Below are positions 1 to 10,039 of a DNA stretch of 64,000 nucleotides, piece after piece. The position numbers and the translations under genes were made by a program. The DNA lies in contig OY725495.1 in assembly GCA_963281255.1 (NCBI GenBank), positions 2,108,001-2,172,000 of the forward strand, written 5' to 3'. Position 1 is the first letter of the stretch. Every line of letters starts with the position of its first letter. The DNA comes from Aphrocallistes beatrix. Lineage: Eukaryota; Porifera; Hexactinellida; Sceptrulophora; Aphrocallistidae. The notes under the pieces were generated by a model, which ran no database searches, was not told the DNA's origin, and saw only the letters and a program-made list of their open reading frames with translations.

Positions 1-357
1 ATTCTATGACTTAGAAATGTGTTTTGTATGGTGAATTTTGAGAAAAAAAAATGTGTCCTGGCACGCAGCGAAATCGCGAATCAGGGCTCACTGCTTCTGT
101 AAAAAATGTCTTCATAATCGATGTCCCATGAGGATGTAGCACCAGGTACCATTCATTCGCCATAGAAATATTTCATAAATCCACTGAATTCGTTATCAGA
201 AACGAGAAAAAGTTCAGTCGCAGTTCAAATTAGGTACATTTTGCAAAATTCCCCAAATGGCACTTTTTTTGGGCCTTGATTCACGATTTTGCTGCGTGCA
301 AGGACACATTTTTTACTCAAAACTCACCATACAAAACACATTTCTAAGCCATAGAAT
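1..357. repeat. Family F inverted-repeat element (left edge cut by window)
   Basis: The first about 88 bases (from ATTCTATGACTTAGAAATG) reappear as a close reverse complement at about 270-357, separated by a short unique middle. Both arms include a stretch resembling GGACACA next to TTTGCTGCGTGC. This is the signature of a short non-autonomous DNA element. A half copy lies at 18141-18240. The true left boundary is outside the window, so target duplication cannot be judged. Confidence 0.6.
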
Positions 358-492
358 CGAAAAATCTTTTAAAATCATTGAAAATATTCGAATTACAATC
401 TCTAAGGACCATAATAACTAAGATCGTTTGAGTATAAGAAATTTTATACCTAATGAAGCTTGGAACAGAACTTATGTGTCACCCTATATATA
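358..492. repeat. Repeat segment shared with 18.2-18.36 kb
   Basis: The sequence following F here (CGAAAAATC..., then AAGATCGTTTGAGT... and GTGTCACCCTATATATA) is found again, diverged, after the F half copy at 18230-18365, and in both places a D element follows. The two loci therefore share an older F + spacer + D arrangement, either by duplication or because this is one larger element. Confidence 0.45.
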
Positions 493-825
493 CAAGGGCG
501 CTTCGCTTGCTTGCGCACTGCGGCTGGCGGACACTTTGTGTCCACCGGAGGCGCCGTTTGGGCGCCTGTGGTCACAATTGATTAATTATATGGGAGATAG
601 CATTTCTAAATACGGCTGCCTTACTGTTATAATCGATTTCGCACGAAAAATCACCAAATTTGTCAATTTTTATAATTTTTATGCATAATGATGACGTCAT
701 AACAGAGTAATGAGCAATCATTTTTTTACTATAGTTGAATTATATGTGAGAGATATTAATACACACATTCTATCATAGTTTCAGCCTTCTATCACCTAAA
801 ATGGCTGAGTTTTGGTCAAAAAACA
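493..825 (-). mobile_element. Family D (Helitron-like) copy, minus strand, 5' part missing
   Basis: Read on the minus strand this is the 3' two thirds of D: it ends in the GC-rich hairpin region (GGCGCC and GGCGGACAC stems) and CCCTTG at 493. A TGACGTCA palindrome lies at 692-699. The 5' end is replaced by family C at about 826. The 86-codon frame across it is only a translation of repeat sequence. Confidence 0.6.
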
Positions 826-1727
826 CAGATAAATATGGTGTCATAGTAAACATATCCGTTTTAAAAATCTCGATTAGTCACCATATGATTGCGCAATAAG
901 TTTTATTTGTGACAAATTCAGTGATTTTCAATGACCGTTTAAGTGCTTTTAGTATAAGTGTTTTTGGTTTTTAGCATAGAATTGGGATGTGAATGGGTTA
1001 ATACGAAAAATTTGGAATCTTTTCATGGATTGCTGATACATTCCAGTATCCCTATAGAAACGTGTTGTGGTCATTTGTGGTCATATCTTAAAAGCCACAA
1101 GAGCTACACATTCAAATGTAATCCCATTTGATTGCGAATAGACGATTTCCTATTAAGTACTAATATAATTTATTTGTCTAAATTCAATGGTTTATCAGTT
1201 TTAAGACAATTTATCAAACTGGTCACTTTTGCTATTTTGTCGAATATCTCATAAACAATTGAATTTAGACGTAAAATTATATTAACTCTTAATAGGAAAT
1301 AGTCTATTCGCAATCAAATGGAATTAAATTTGGATGTCTAGCTCTTGTGGTTTTCTAGATATGACCACAACTGACCTTGCAACACTTGAATGTATGAACA
1401 TTCAATGAAAAAAATTTCCAAATTTTTCGCATTAACCCATTCATATCTCAGTTCAATGCTAAAAATCTTATAATAAAAACACTTAGAAATGCCCTTCAAC
1501 GGTCACAAATAGAACTTATTGCGCAATCATATGGTGACTAATCTAAATTTTAATAACGGATATGTGTACTTTGAAACCATATTTATATATGCTGGTAATA
1601 TATTCCTAAGCTCTATTGTGCTTGGTTATGATTTACGGCAACTCATGTATTAGTTCAACCATCTTCTACCACATCCCTAGTCCAAAATCTGCAAGTTACT
1701 GTGTGGCCTTACATGCAATAGGCTATG
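826..1727. mobile_element. Family C fold-back element, copy 1
   Basis: The copy is a long imperfect palindrome centred near 1222. Left-arm landmarks such as GAATGGGTTAATACGAAAAA (about 990) and the TTCCTATTAAG stretch (about 1150) recur as reverse complements at about 1430 and 1285. The right terminus is AGGCTATG at 1720-1727, the complement of the CATAGCCT end seen at 25355. The left terminus is missing, lost at the junction with D. It has no coding capacity. Confidence 0.65.
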
Positions 1728-2825
1728 ATTCTACATATTTTCTGATCAAAGTATACTGTCTTCACTTGTCAAGTTCCAATGTCAATGAAGCTAAGTCCAA
1801 ATTTCTCAAGAGTCTCGTCTTCTGATATTTGGAGATGTTAGTATTTACAATCACTGTAGTAGATGATTAGTTGATCCTCTAGTAGTAGCAGCATAGTAGT
1901 TTTGTGCATCATTTATTCTTATATGTCGTAGGTTATACTTTGCCCTAAGCATCAGACATTCTCTCCTGAATTAATGGTAATGGCTTGTCAGCACAAGATC
2001 TGCTATGGGTTTGAAATTTTAACCTCAAGAGATTCAACCATTGTTATTTATAGTATGCTTCTAAGGAAATTTAGAACTCCCCCAGGTGTAATTAATATGA
2101 TAATGCCTGTAACCTAACCACGACTGCAATAATGAGGTAATATTTTAATAATAATGGACATTTGTCTCAATCTAGGGATGTTTGGATGTATTCATATTAT
2201 ATGGATCCTGCCATATTTCGCGACACATTTCTGGTTAACAAGTTTCACAGCGAAAATCATCGTTGTTAACATCTTTTCGATGAAAACCTGGGCTATAAAT
2301 GGAATGAAAGTATAAATTCAGAAATTTGTGAGCTATTATCTTCAACCCTTCGAAGAATTGCAAAACGTATATGCGAGTTGAAAATGTATTATTCACAACT
2401 CGTTATTTTTTAGCGAGATGAACAAAATTGTTATTATAAAAACCAAGAATTGGAAGATAATTTTGTATTTTATTAGTTACCAACATAAAATTGAAATCAT
2501 TTGTAGATAAATTATATGTTAATTTCTAAATTATGGAAAATTAACACAGGTTAGACAACTAAAACTTCCATCATTAGTAAAGCGGTCAGAAAAACCAAAC
2601 ACATTCATTATGGAACCAGTCTCCACATGTATCACATTGAACATGTGTTTAACTGAACTTGCACTTTTTCCAACTAAGCGTAGATTGGCAAGTTACACTT
2701 GCATATCAGATTGATGATAAATTGATTTGATTATGGTAGTTTCTCTGTGCATACTCCAGGTGTACTGCTTATTGGATATAGAGTTTTTCGTTCTTCAACT
2801 ATGCATCTGATACAATGGTACAACA
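1728..2825. other. No gene seen; apparently single-copy AT-rich sequence
   Basis: I found no repeat family shared with the rest of the window and no convincing coding frame. The part next to 2826 could be the decayed continuation of the protease-bearing fragment on its right, but I could not recognise protein similarity. Confidence 0.3.
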
Positions 2826-3098
2826 TTACATCCTGATTCTATGATTGTGTTCAGGATCAATACAGGCAGCTATGCCTGTAGTCACAGTTAGTGATAACAA
2901 GCCACAATCAAAACTACCCTTCTGCTGCTGTCTATTAGGACCTGTTAATAAAAACTGGCGCGATTTGTCGGCATACAAGAATGCCAGTTGTATACCTAAG
3001 TCTCTACTTGTTTTTCTCATGTACAGAGTCGTATAGATATATTCCACTTTTACCATCGTACATAGAACATACCTAGTGTTTGCTAAAGGAATATATCT
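2826..3098 (-). pseudogene. Ulp1/C48-like cysteine protease domain fragment (transposon-type)
   Basis: The minus-strand frame of 76 codons contains YIYTTLY, then LAFLYADKS, then QQQKGSFDCGLLSLTVTTG and a following DPEH. In transposon-associated Ulp1-like (C48) proteases a V-x-V-Y-D-S-L-Y strand is followed by Q-x-Q-x-G-x-x-D-C-G-L-F-A-I-A, where the Cys of DCG is the nucleophile; the match covers both blocks in order. The His-bearing block expected upstream is not evident, so this is only the C-terminal part. No host gene structure is visible. I read it as a remnant of a mobile element that carried a protease; which superfamily cannot be told. The family is recognised from memory. Confidence 0.5.
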
Positions 3099-3154
3099 GT
3101 ATACTAGGGCTATTGCGTAAAGCTTTCAGATATCGAAGTTTCTACAAATATTAA

Positions 3155-3440
3155 CAAGCGGCGGTTTGCGCGCTTGCGCTGCACGGCTGACGAAAACAAA
3201 GTCCGCCAGAGGCGGCATTCAGACGCCAAGGACACATTGATGAATTATAAGGTAAATAACATCTCTAAATACCTCTGTCTTACTGTTATAATTGATATCA
3301 CTAAAAAATCACGAAAATTGTCAAATTTTCAAAATTTGATGAGTAATGATGACGTCATTATAGAGCGATGAGTTATATGAGTTATTTGTGATATTTAAAT
3401 TACTTAAGTATATGTGAAGAATATTCATATACACATTCTA
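3155..3440 (-). mobile_element. Family D copy, minus strand, 5' truncated
   Basis: The GC-rich 3' end begins with CAAGCGGCGG at 3155 (minus-strand end CCGCTTG), followed by the diverged hairpin region and the TTATAATTGATATCAC stretch typical of D. TGACGTCA lies at 3350-3357. The copy gives way to an A element at 3441. Confidence 0.55.
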
Positions 3441-4832
3441 TTTAGGATACCGCCCTCGAAAAACTTTGCCTGAGTAAAAACAAATAGCAAATATTTTTAT
3501 TGTTAATTTCATTGTATTGCTGAGCAGTCTACCACCTAATCGTACTAGTTGAACGGTATTTATCTTGATTTTTATGAGTCAACCCCTAAAGTTTAGCGTT
3601 CCTAAAAGTTGTAAATTATTGGAGGTTTTTCAACGCATTCATCAATTAGTTTTTTACTTAATTAATATTGTTTAATTATATGGACTTCAAAATTGTTTTA
3701 GCTCCTTTGGAGATTCTATAACACAAATATTTAGAAGAAAGATCAAGAAGTACAATAAAAATAGCTCTAAAAGGGAATTTATTTCTTTAATGCTCAGGAA
3801 ATGGCCGGTTTGATATCAAATATTTAGCGACAATTGTATCAGAAAAAAAATTCTGATCATTTTCTTCAAAAAATTATTCAGATACGATCATTTGTTAGTG
3901 AGTTATCGCCTATTATCGGCAAAGTTCGGGCATAATACCTCTCTATGGTCCCGAAATAGGCCGATGTCATATCTTAAGGATTATTTAAGATATATAATAT
4001 ATTATAATCATAAATGAAAGTATATATATGTGATAATATATCGGTTCCTCAAACATCTCTTTGTCAAAAAATAAATATTTCTCGACTTATCATTGACCTT
4101 ATTGTAATACAAATTCTATGGAGAACTTTGAATATATTAGAAACTGTCGAATCTAATCAAGATAAATGAGTTCAAGTATTGCTATTATGCAAAACAATCA
4201 ATACAATTGTCGTTAATAATGTGTCCAGAAGATTGGAGCACTTTCATAATTATTTTAGAATTTCTGGCCTTAAACCACCAGATTCGGTCAAAACCCATCC
4301 ATTTAGGGTCCAAATTGAGATATCTCTATCTCTGTAAATATGAGCCCAAATTCTTAGTTCTCAATTCATAATATACTTTTTACAACGGTATATATATATA
4401 TATATGATTCAATGATAATTATTGCACTACACCAATGGAATGTTATGTTTTAGATCTCTATCATGTGATTACTTATCATTTTTCGAAAATCTTAACTTGG
4501 AAAATAAAAGTCGTAGACTCTCGTTCTAACTTCCTAATATACTTTTTAGCAGCTCTTTATTCATTCTAAACTAATGGATTATACTTTGTATCGATAGGAA
4601 TATGAATTATTATCCACAATTTGCTCAAAATATTGGGGGTTAGGGGCCTCAAAGATTTTTGTGGATTATTAGTGCACATTTGTTATTTTCCCAAATTTGG
4701 TTGGAATATATCAAATCATGCGGTTTCGAATGCGTAAGTATTTCTATAAGGAGATACGTGCCCACGTTTAACATCCCTTATAGCTCTCCTTTTATCGTAT
4801 GCTGTAAGCCAAATCGCGGGTGGAATCCTTAA
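3441..4832 (+). mobile_element. Family A element, internally shortened copy
   Basis: It starts TTTAGGATACCGCCCTCG at 3441 and ends GGAATCCTTAA at 4832, an inverted but decayed match of the start. At about 1.39 kb it is shorter than the 1.93 kb of uninterrupted copies, so internal sequence has been lost. Interior landmarks match other A copies (GAGTCAACCCCTAAAGTTTA, CTAAAAGTCGTAGACT-type stretch, GCTGTAAGCCAAATC near the right end). No coding frame. Confidence 0.65.
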
Positions 4833-5319
4833 AAATTAAGTTTCCAAGGGTATAGATTTGAAGTCGTCCGTAACAATTTTCCGTAACAATTTAAGGGTGT
4901 AGAAGTGCCAATAGGGTGTGCTTGAGGTAATAATGATCCAATGCCTTAAGGATGAGGTCATGTGGTGTTGAAGAGTAAAATGACCTGATGTGCCAACTGT
5001 GTATAAAGTGTCGAAAGTGAGGGATGGGTGGGAAAGGGTAGCCACTTCATGAACTTCATTGCATAACCAGGGAGAATGATCAATTATTGGCTTAAGAAGT
5101 GGCCTGAGATGAGAAGAGACAAGGGTAATTATTGGGGTTTGTGGTTAGCGATTGGGCGTAGGAGGGTACCAAGTTGAATGAGAGTTTTGTATTTCGTATA
5201 AGGACGGTGAATACATCTCTTTGACTATGAACGTGGCCTTGTTTTTTTGGTTTGAAATATAATGTGGGGGGGGGGGGGGCGATCATCGGCTCTAAAATGT
5301 AAAATTTAATTTTAAAAAG
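4833..5319. other. Unexplained segment of higher GC content, possibly a decayed coding remnant
   Basis: This stretch is less AT-rich than its surroundings and is not shared with other repeats here. On the minus strand two open stretches (codons 4836-5045 and 5092-5322) read like amino-acid sequence with many P, S, T and H residues, but I recognise no domain and there is no continuous frame. A run of G lies at about 5268-5279. Confidence 0.25.
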
Positions 5320-5363
5320 CAAAGCAATGTATATACATTAATCGAGTTTTAATAGTAAGGATT
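5320..5363 (-). repeat. Isolated 5' end of family D
   Basis: The sequence ATTAATCGAGTTTTAATAG followed by TAAGGA is the reverse complement of the D start TCCTTACTATTAAAACTCG. Nothing else of D is present beside it. Confidence 0.5.
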
Positions 5364-7020
5364 ACAATATGATAAATAATTAATTGTGGTATGGATCTAG
5401 TTTGAATTCAAATCAGGAAAATTAAACTGTCTACCCTGGAGTTTCGCATAATCAATGAATATTAATGACGTTCTACTGTATACATAAATAGAAATTTATG
5501 CTAAAGATTACTTGTGCGAAGATAGTATATTTTAGTCATTTGACATCAGGATAGCTGTGTTTCAGCAAAGTCTATGTAATACATTTAATTAAAAAAAGAT
5601 TTTAATGTGGAAATGAGATACATAGTTTATTATTATTTATTTCAATATACATACTCACACAGATATGTATCTACGTATGTTAGATTGTCTCAAAATTTTA
5701 TCAGCATTCAGTGTGATAGAAGTATCGCTGATAGTACGTCACCCGTCTGCATAGAGTTATTCAGATGCTCCTTATCTTCATATCAATGGCAATCATATCA
5801 ATGGCAACAGAACTAAGTGGCAGTTTCTCTTGATTATCTTGTGGTACAAATGTTAAACCTTTCAAAAATGAATTTTTGGAATGATCTTAACAATCTCAGT
5901 TAGTCATTACTTTTTTCTTAAGATACAATTGCTAGCGATTGTGTTCATGCACTTTTGGTTGTACTCGTAATGATGTTAAATTTTATAGAGTTGCTAACAA
6001 CCTTTTTAGATGTGTGCTCATTTGTAGATAATATCGGAATATTACTGCGTATTATTTACGAAATTAGAATATCATTTATGACATTCTTTGTCACATTTGA
6101 CGGATATACATTGGAATCTTTTTTTGTTTGGCCACCAGACTTACAAAGATACTATATGCAAATACATACAAGTACATTATTGCTTAATAATATGAATTTG
6201 CGATACTATTAATTTGCTATTTGCATTTGCGAGTAGAATTATGCTTTGTGTCACATTATATAACATTTGGAATGCAAACCCCCTAATGGAAATTTGAACA
6301 GCCCACGATACGAATTTACTCAGTATATTACGAGAATATTTTTTGATAGTCCATCCAGCAACTCTAGAATGTGCTCATCAATCAAGGGCTTCGATTCATG
6401 TTTATTTCTTTATGACCTACCTTGTTTACTACACAAGGGCTGGGATAAACCTCACACAAGGGCTAGGAAAACCTAACAAAAAATATTGAAAATATTATCT
6501 CCATGTACTTAGGTTGTATTAAAACTTTTAGACTAGACAAAATTGTTGATAATTCCAGTAAGTCAAAAACAGATGTTCCAGCTGACTTTTGAATTATTTG
6601 TTGATTACATGAAATAGCGATTGCTCTAATGATTTGGCTGTAATTAGAAATTTCCAGGATACAAATGAAATTCCAAGTCAAATAAGCATAAGATATTGTC
6701 ATTCGACTACTGTCGAACAGTAGTTATTCGACAAGTCGAATATGGGTATTCAATATATGGAATATGATGAAGTGGTGTGATGAGCTAAAATAAGCCTACC
6801 ATTTAAATTGGATATCTATATAGTAACAAATTGTGGTGTAGCAGTACTTTAAACTCTCTGTTTGAAAACTCGTAATAAGTGAATACTAATAAGATCTACA
6901 ACCGGTCAAGACTTCGTACACCCTCTGAGTTTAGTTTAGTTATAGCGATAAATCGTTGTTCCTTGATACTATTTGTAATGTCGAACATTCTTACTATTAA
7001 AATTCGACCAATCATAGCCT
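5364..7020. other. No gene or repeat recognised
   Basis: Short open stretches (5955-6212 plus, 6463-6702 minus) lack recognisable motifs and have the composition expected of random AT-rich DNA. I see no repeat shared with other parts of the window. Confidence 0.3.
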
Positions 7021-7085
7021 ACTCTATATAAGGCTTCACAGTAACTAATGGATATTTGACCAGGGATGCACAAGGTGAGGTAATA
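7021..7085 (+). repeat. Left terminus of a family C element (fragment)
   Basis: CATAGCCTACTCTATATAAG at about 7014-7033 and the following GGATATTTGACCAGGGATG match the left end of C at 25355 and 34503. The palindromic body is absent. Confidence 0.5.
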
Positions 7086-7716
7086 TATTAAATAGCCACA
7101 ATATTTTTCCATAATCATAAATTTTATTCACAAAGGATCATGTAGTACTTACCTGTAAGAAATACTCTAAATTTGATTCTAAATAGGTTATCTACACATC
7201 CGAATTACTCATAATTGAAAGCCTCAAATCAATTTACTAACTACCAAGTTCTAAAATATTTACAATTGATACTTGGGCTACATGTTACTAGTCACGGCCT
7301 TTAATTATGATGGTGGTTAGTGATACAAAGTGGCAAAAATCGATAATTTTCAACATGAGAATAAGTAATTGTGTTGAAAGTTCCAAAAATGAGTAATCGG
7401 ATGTGTAGTAGTTTTTTAATTTGAAATGAAAAATGGAATTTTGCTTACAGTTTAAGTACATATTCCTTTATGAATAGAGCCACTTTAATACTGTTTTTAT
7501 GGATGTTTAAGTGGTGGTCAGGGTTTGGTTCAAGTACTTTTGAAAGTACTTAAGTACAAGTACAAGTACATTCAAAAGTACTTAAGTACAAGTATAAGTA
7601 CTTTTACTACCAATTTCAATTTTATCATATTTTATGTAAATTTAAATTAATATACTAAGTGCGTACAATGGTTCAATTTTTTAGATTAACACAACTGTAA
7701 AGATAAAAGGATTATA

Positions 7717-9412
7717 CTATTGCATGTTTTCCCTAATGAACATCAGTGTTTCAAAGCATTTGTCAGGTAGGTTACATCTATCGAGGCGATAAAATTTTCC
7801 AGCAACACTGAAAAGTCGTTCCACTGGTGCTGATGATCCTGGAATTGCTAAATATTTTTGAGCTAACAGTTAAAGTTTGTGGTAAGTGTTTTCATGATTT
7901 TTCCAGAAGTTAAGTGGATTAGAATCGACTGGAACACTAGGTTTGCTGAGATAATCGTCCAGTTTTGTTTCATCAGTATATGTACATACTGCTTCTTCAT
8001 CATCTGATTCCTTAAATGAAAACAACTTGGCTCTTTTTGGCGTTGGCAGTTCATCTTGACATTCTAATATCACTGGTATGTTTTGTTTGTTCAATTGAAC
8101 TTCAACCAACTTAGACAGAATATAACCTTTTATGAGATCCTTTTCAATCTATCTTTGCACCATTTTAGCTTAAACCTGGGATCTAGTGTACTAGTTATTT
8201 TGTAAATATCCCCAGATTCATACTTAGAAAGGTGGTGTTCGATTGATTCTGTAAGTTCTGTTACAAGGCCATTATAATATTTATCACAAAGTGTTGTCAT
8301 TTGAGCTCGCAGGCCTCGAATGCATGGGATAACCAAACTGGAAGATACTTCATTCTCAATATAGGCAATTTTTGTTGCTTCCTCAAAAGGTGAAAGAATT
8401 TCAATAAGATCCCTCAAGGAGTTAAGTTCATAGGATGCTAACTTTCCCGTATTGAGAGTGCTAGTTTTTCTTTATCTACCTTTAGGATTGATTTAATCAT
8501 TATGATTTGTGAATTCCACTAGTGAGCACACCTGACTGTAGCCGATTTTCATCTGATAGTATTTCTGTTGCAATACAGGACTTGTGTACATATGATATAA
8601 TTGTTGATACTTTTGAGCTAACCTTCGTGAACATATCAGCATTGCTAAGACCATCTTTTACAACAAGTTGGAACGTGTGTGCGAAACAAGAATTACGAAT
8701 TGGTGGATTCACCATGTTGTAAGCATTGTCAGTGATGATAGATAAAATTTTGTTGTTTATTTCAAATGAAGCGATGAATTTCGATTTCAAATATATATTA
8801 CAAGCAGTATGCCTCCCTGATAACCTGTGACATGCCACCATAATGGAATTCATTTGCCAGTTAAGAATGAAGTGAACCGTAATACCTATGTAGCTCTTCG
8901 TTTCACTATTTGACCAGAGAGATCAGTGGTGAGAGCAATACTTTTAACTTGTTCAAGCTTTTTCATAAGTTGTTAATTTATCTCGATGGATTTCTCTGTT
9001 AATAGCTTATTCGACAAATGCTTTCTGCTTGGTATTTGATATTGTGGGTCTAACTAAAAGATAAGATTGCGAAACCTTGGACTCTCTACAATTGAAAGTG
9101 GTATCAGATCTCCTGCGATAAAGCTTACTAGTTCATCTGCGATTTCATGCTGACGTGCATCATGTGTAGGATACTTTTTACACAATTTAGATAGTAAGTT
9201 AAGTTTCTGTTGAGCGTCGATCTTTGGTTCTTTTTTACTTATGAATACTTCATTGAATGACAACGTTTTATGTATTTGATAAAGTTTGTTGTTGTGCCCA
9301 GAGAACCTGAAATCTCTTTATGACAATATTTATATTTCGCTTTGAAATTGTCATCAAAACTATCTAGTATATTGAAGTGTTCTAGTATTTTCGGAAGCTT
9401 TCTGTTAGCCAT
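7717..9412 (-). pseudogene. hAT transposase pseudogene (BED-finger type)
   Basis: From the ATG at 9412 the frame reads MANRKLPKILEHFN and then a BED-type finger (YCHKEISGS ... FIKYIKRCH) in which the first Cys of the C-x2-C pair is Tyr. All three catalytic residues of the hAT fold can be seen: Asp in ALTTD (8922-8936), Asp in IITDNAYNMV (8700s) and Glu in SSAPVERLFSVAG (about 7800). SSSLVIPCIRGLRAQ and TSTLDPRFKLKWC (8130-8417) are the helical insertion; the C terminus FIRENMQ and a stop end at 7717. At least four frame changes interrupt it, the first just after the finger, so it makes no protein. Length before decay would be about 560 residues, normal for the family. It lies wholly inside the element at 7519-10000. 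Confidence 0.88.
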
Positions 9413-9469
9413 TTAATTAATTTGAAGTAAGCTTAAAGACAAATTTTGAGAATGAATAATTGATACAAC

Positions 9470-9758
9470 CATAGGCGTCGTAAACTTTATTTCCTACCCT
9501 TGGACTTCCCGGCCACAATAATCTAGGGCCGTTCAGTCAGTTAACCGGGCCGTATCTTCAGCTGATCCAGCGTTACCGTCATCCAAATGGGCCGTAAACC
9601 CTTGATCTACATGAGGAATTAGTAACAGCCAATTACCAGTACATACTAATAGCACTAAGCTTTTTACCGGGTAGCACCCGGAAGACTGGGTAGTACCCGG
9701 GATTCCCTCTGGGCCGCCCGGCCATTGCCGGATAACCGGGTGGGTTACGACGCCTATG
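9470..9758. mobile_element. GC-rich hAT-like MITE nested in the hAT transposon
   Basis: The ends CATAGGCGTCGTAA and TTACGACGCCTATG are inverted repeats and GATACAAC flanks both (9462-9469, 9759-9766), an 8-bp duplication. The interior is GC-rich with several GGGTA/ACCCGG blocks, in sharp contrast with the host. It lies upstream of the transposase start and is younger than the element it sits in. Confidence 0.85.
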
Positions 9759-10039
9759 GATACAACATATATATATTATGTTGTTTGTTATGACTATCGA
9801 AGAGAAACCTAATGGTGCTACAATTTGATTCATTACTAACTTATTAATATTCGGCAAGAATATGCAAGTTACTTTTGATGACCAGTGCACAATGGAAGTA
9901 ATTGAAAAGTACTTGGAAAGTACTGAAATTTTAAGTATTTGAGCAAAGTACTTAAGTACAAGTACAAGTACACACAAAATTGTATTTGAACCAAACCCTG
10001 GTGGTGGTCGAACATTTTGTCCGGTAGTGTATAGCAGTA

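Larger units (their letters stand above)
7519..10000 (-). mobile_element. hAT DNA transposon, near full length, with perfect 8-bp target duplication
   Basis: The ends are inverted repeats: CAGGGTTTGGTTCAAGTAC at 7519 and the complement ending CCAAACCCTG at 10000. GTGGTGGT flanks both sides (7511-7518 and 10001-10008). Subterminal regions are rich in AAGTACTT/AAGTACAAGTAC repeats on both sides, plausible transposase binding sites. The interior holds a decayed transposase on the minus strand and a nested 289-bp MITE at 9470-9758. Confidence 0.9.
7300..10036. mobile_element. Tc1/mariner-type MITE end, split by a hAT insertion
   Basis: The bases before 7519 and after 10000 join into GGTGGTCGAACATTTTGTCC, followed by GGTAGTG and TA (10035-10036). 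This is the kind of terminus seen in the Tc1-like MITEs at 17368, 43462 and 62395, including the preceding TATGAATAGAGCCACTTTA-like block (compare ATGAATAGACCCATTTAG at 17634). The opposite end was not found, so the left limit given is approximate. Confidence 0.45.

Noticed and set aside
5268-5279. G run as a possible quadruplex or regulatory element
   Set aside because: Single homopolymer; similar runs occur inside MITEs (22745, 23000) and there is no gene nearby.
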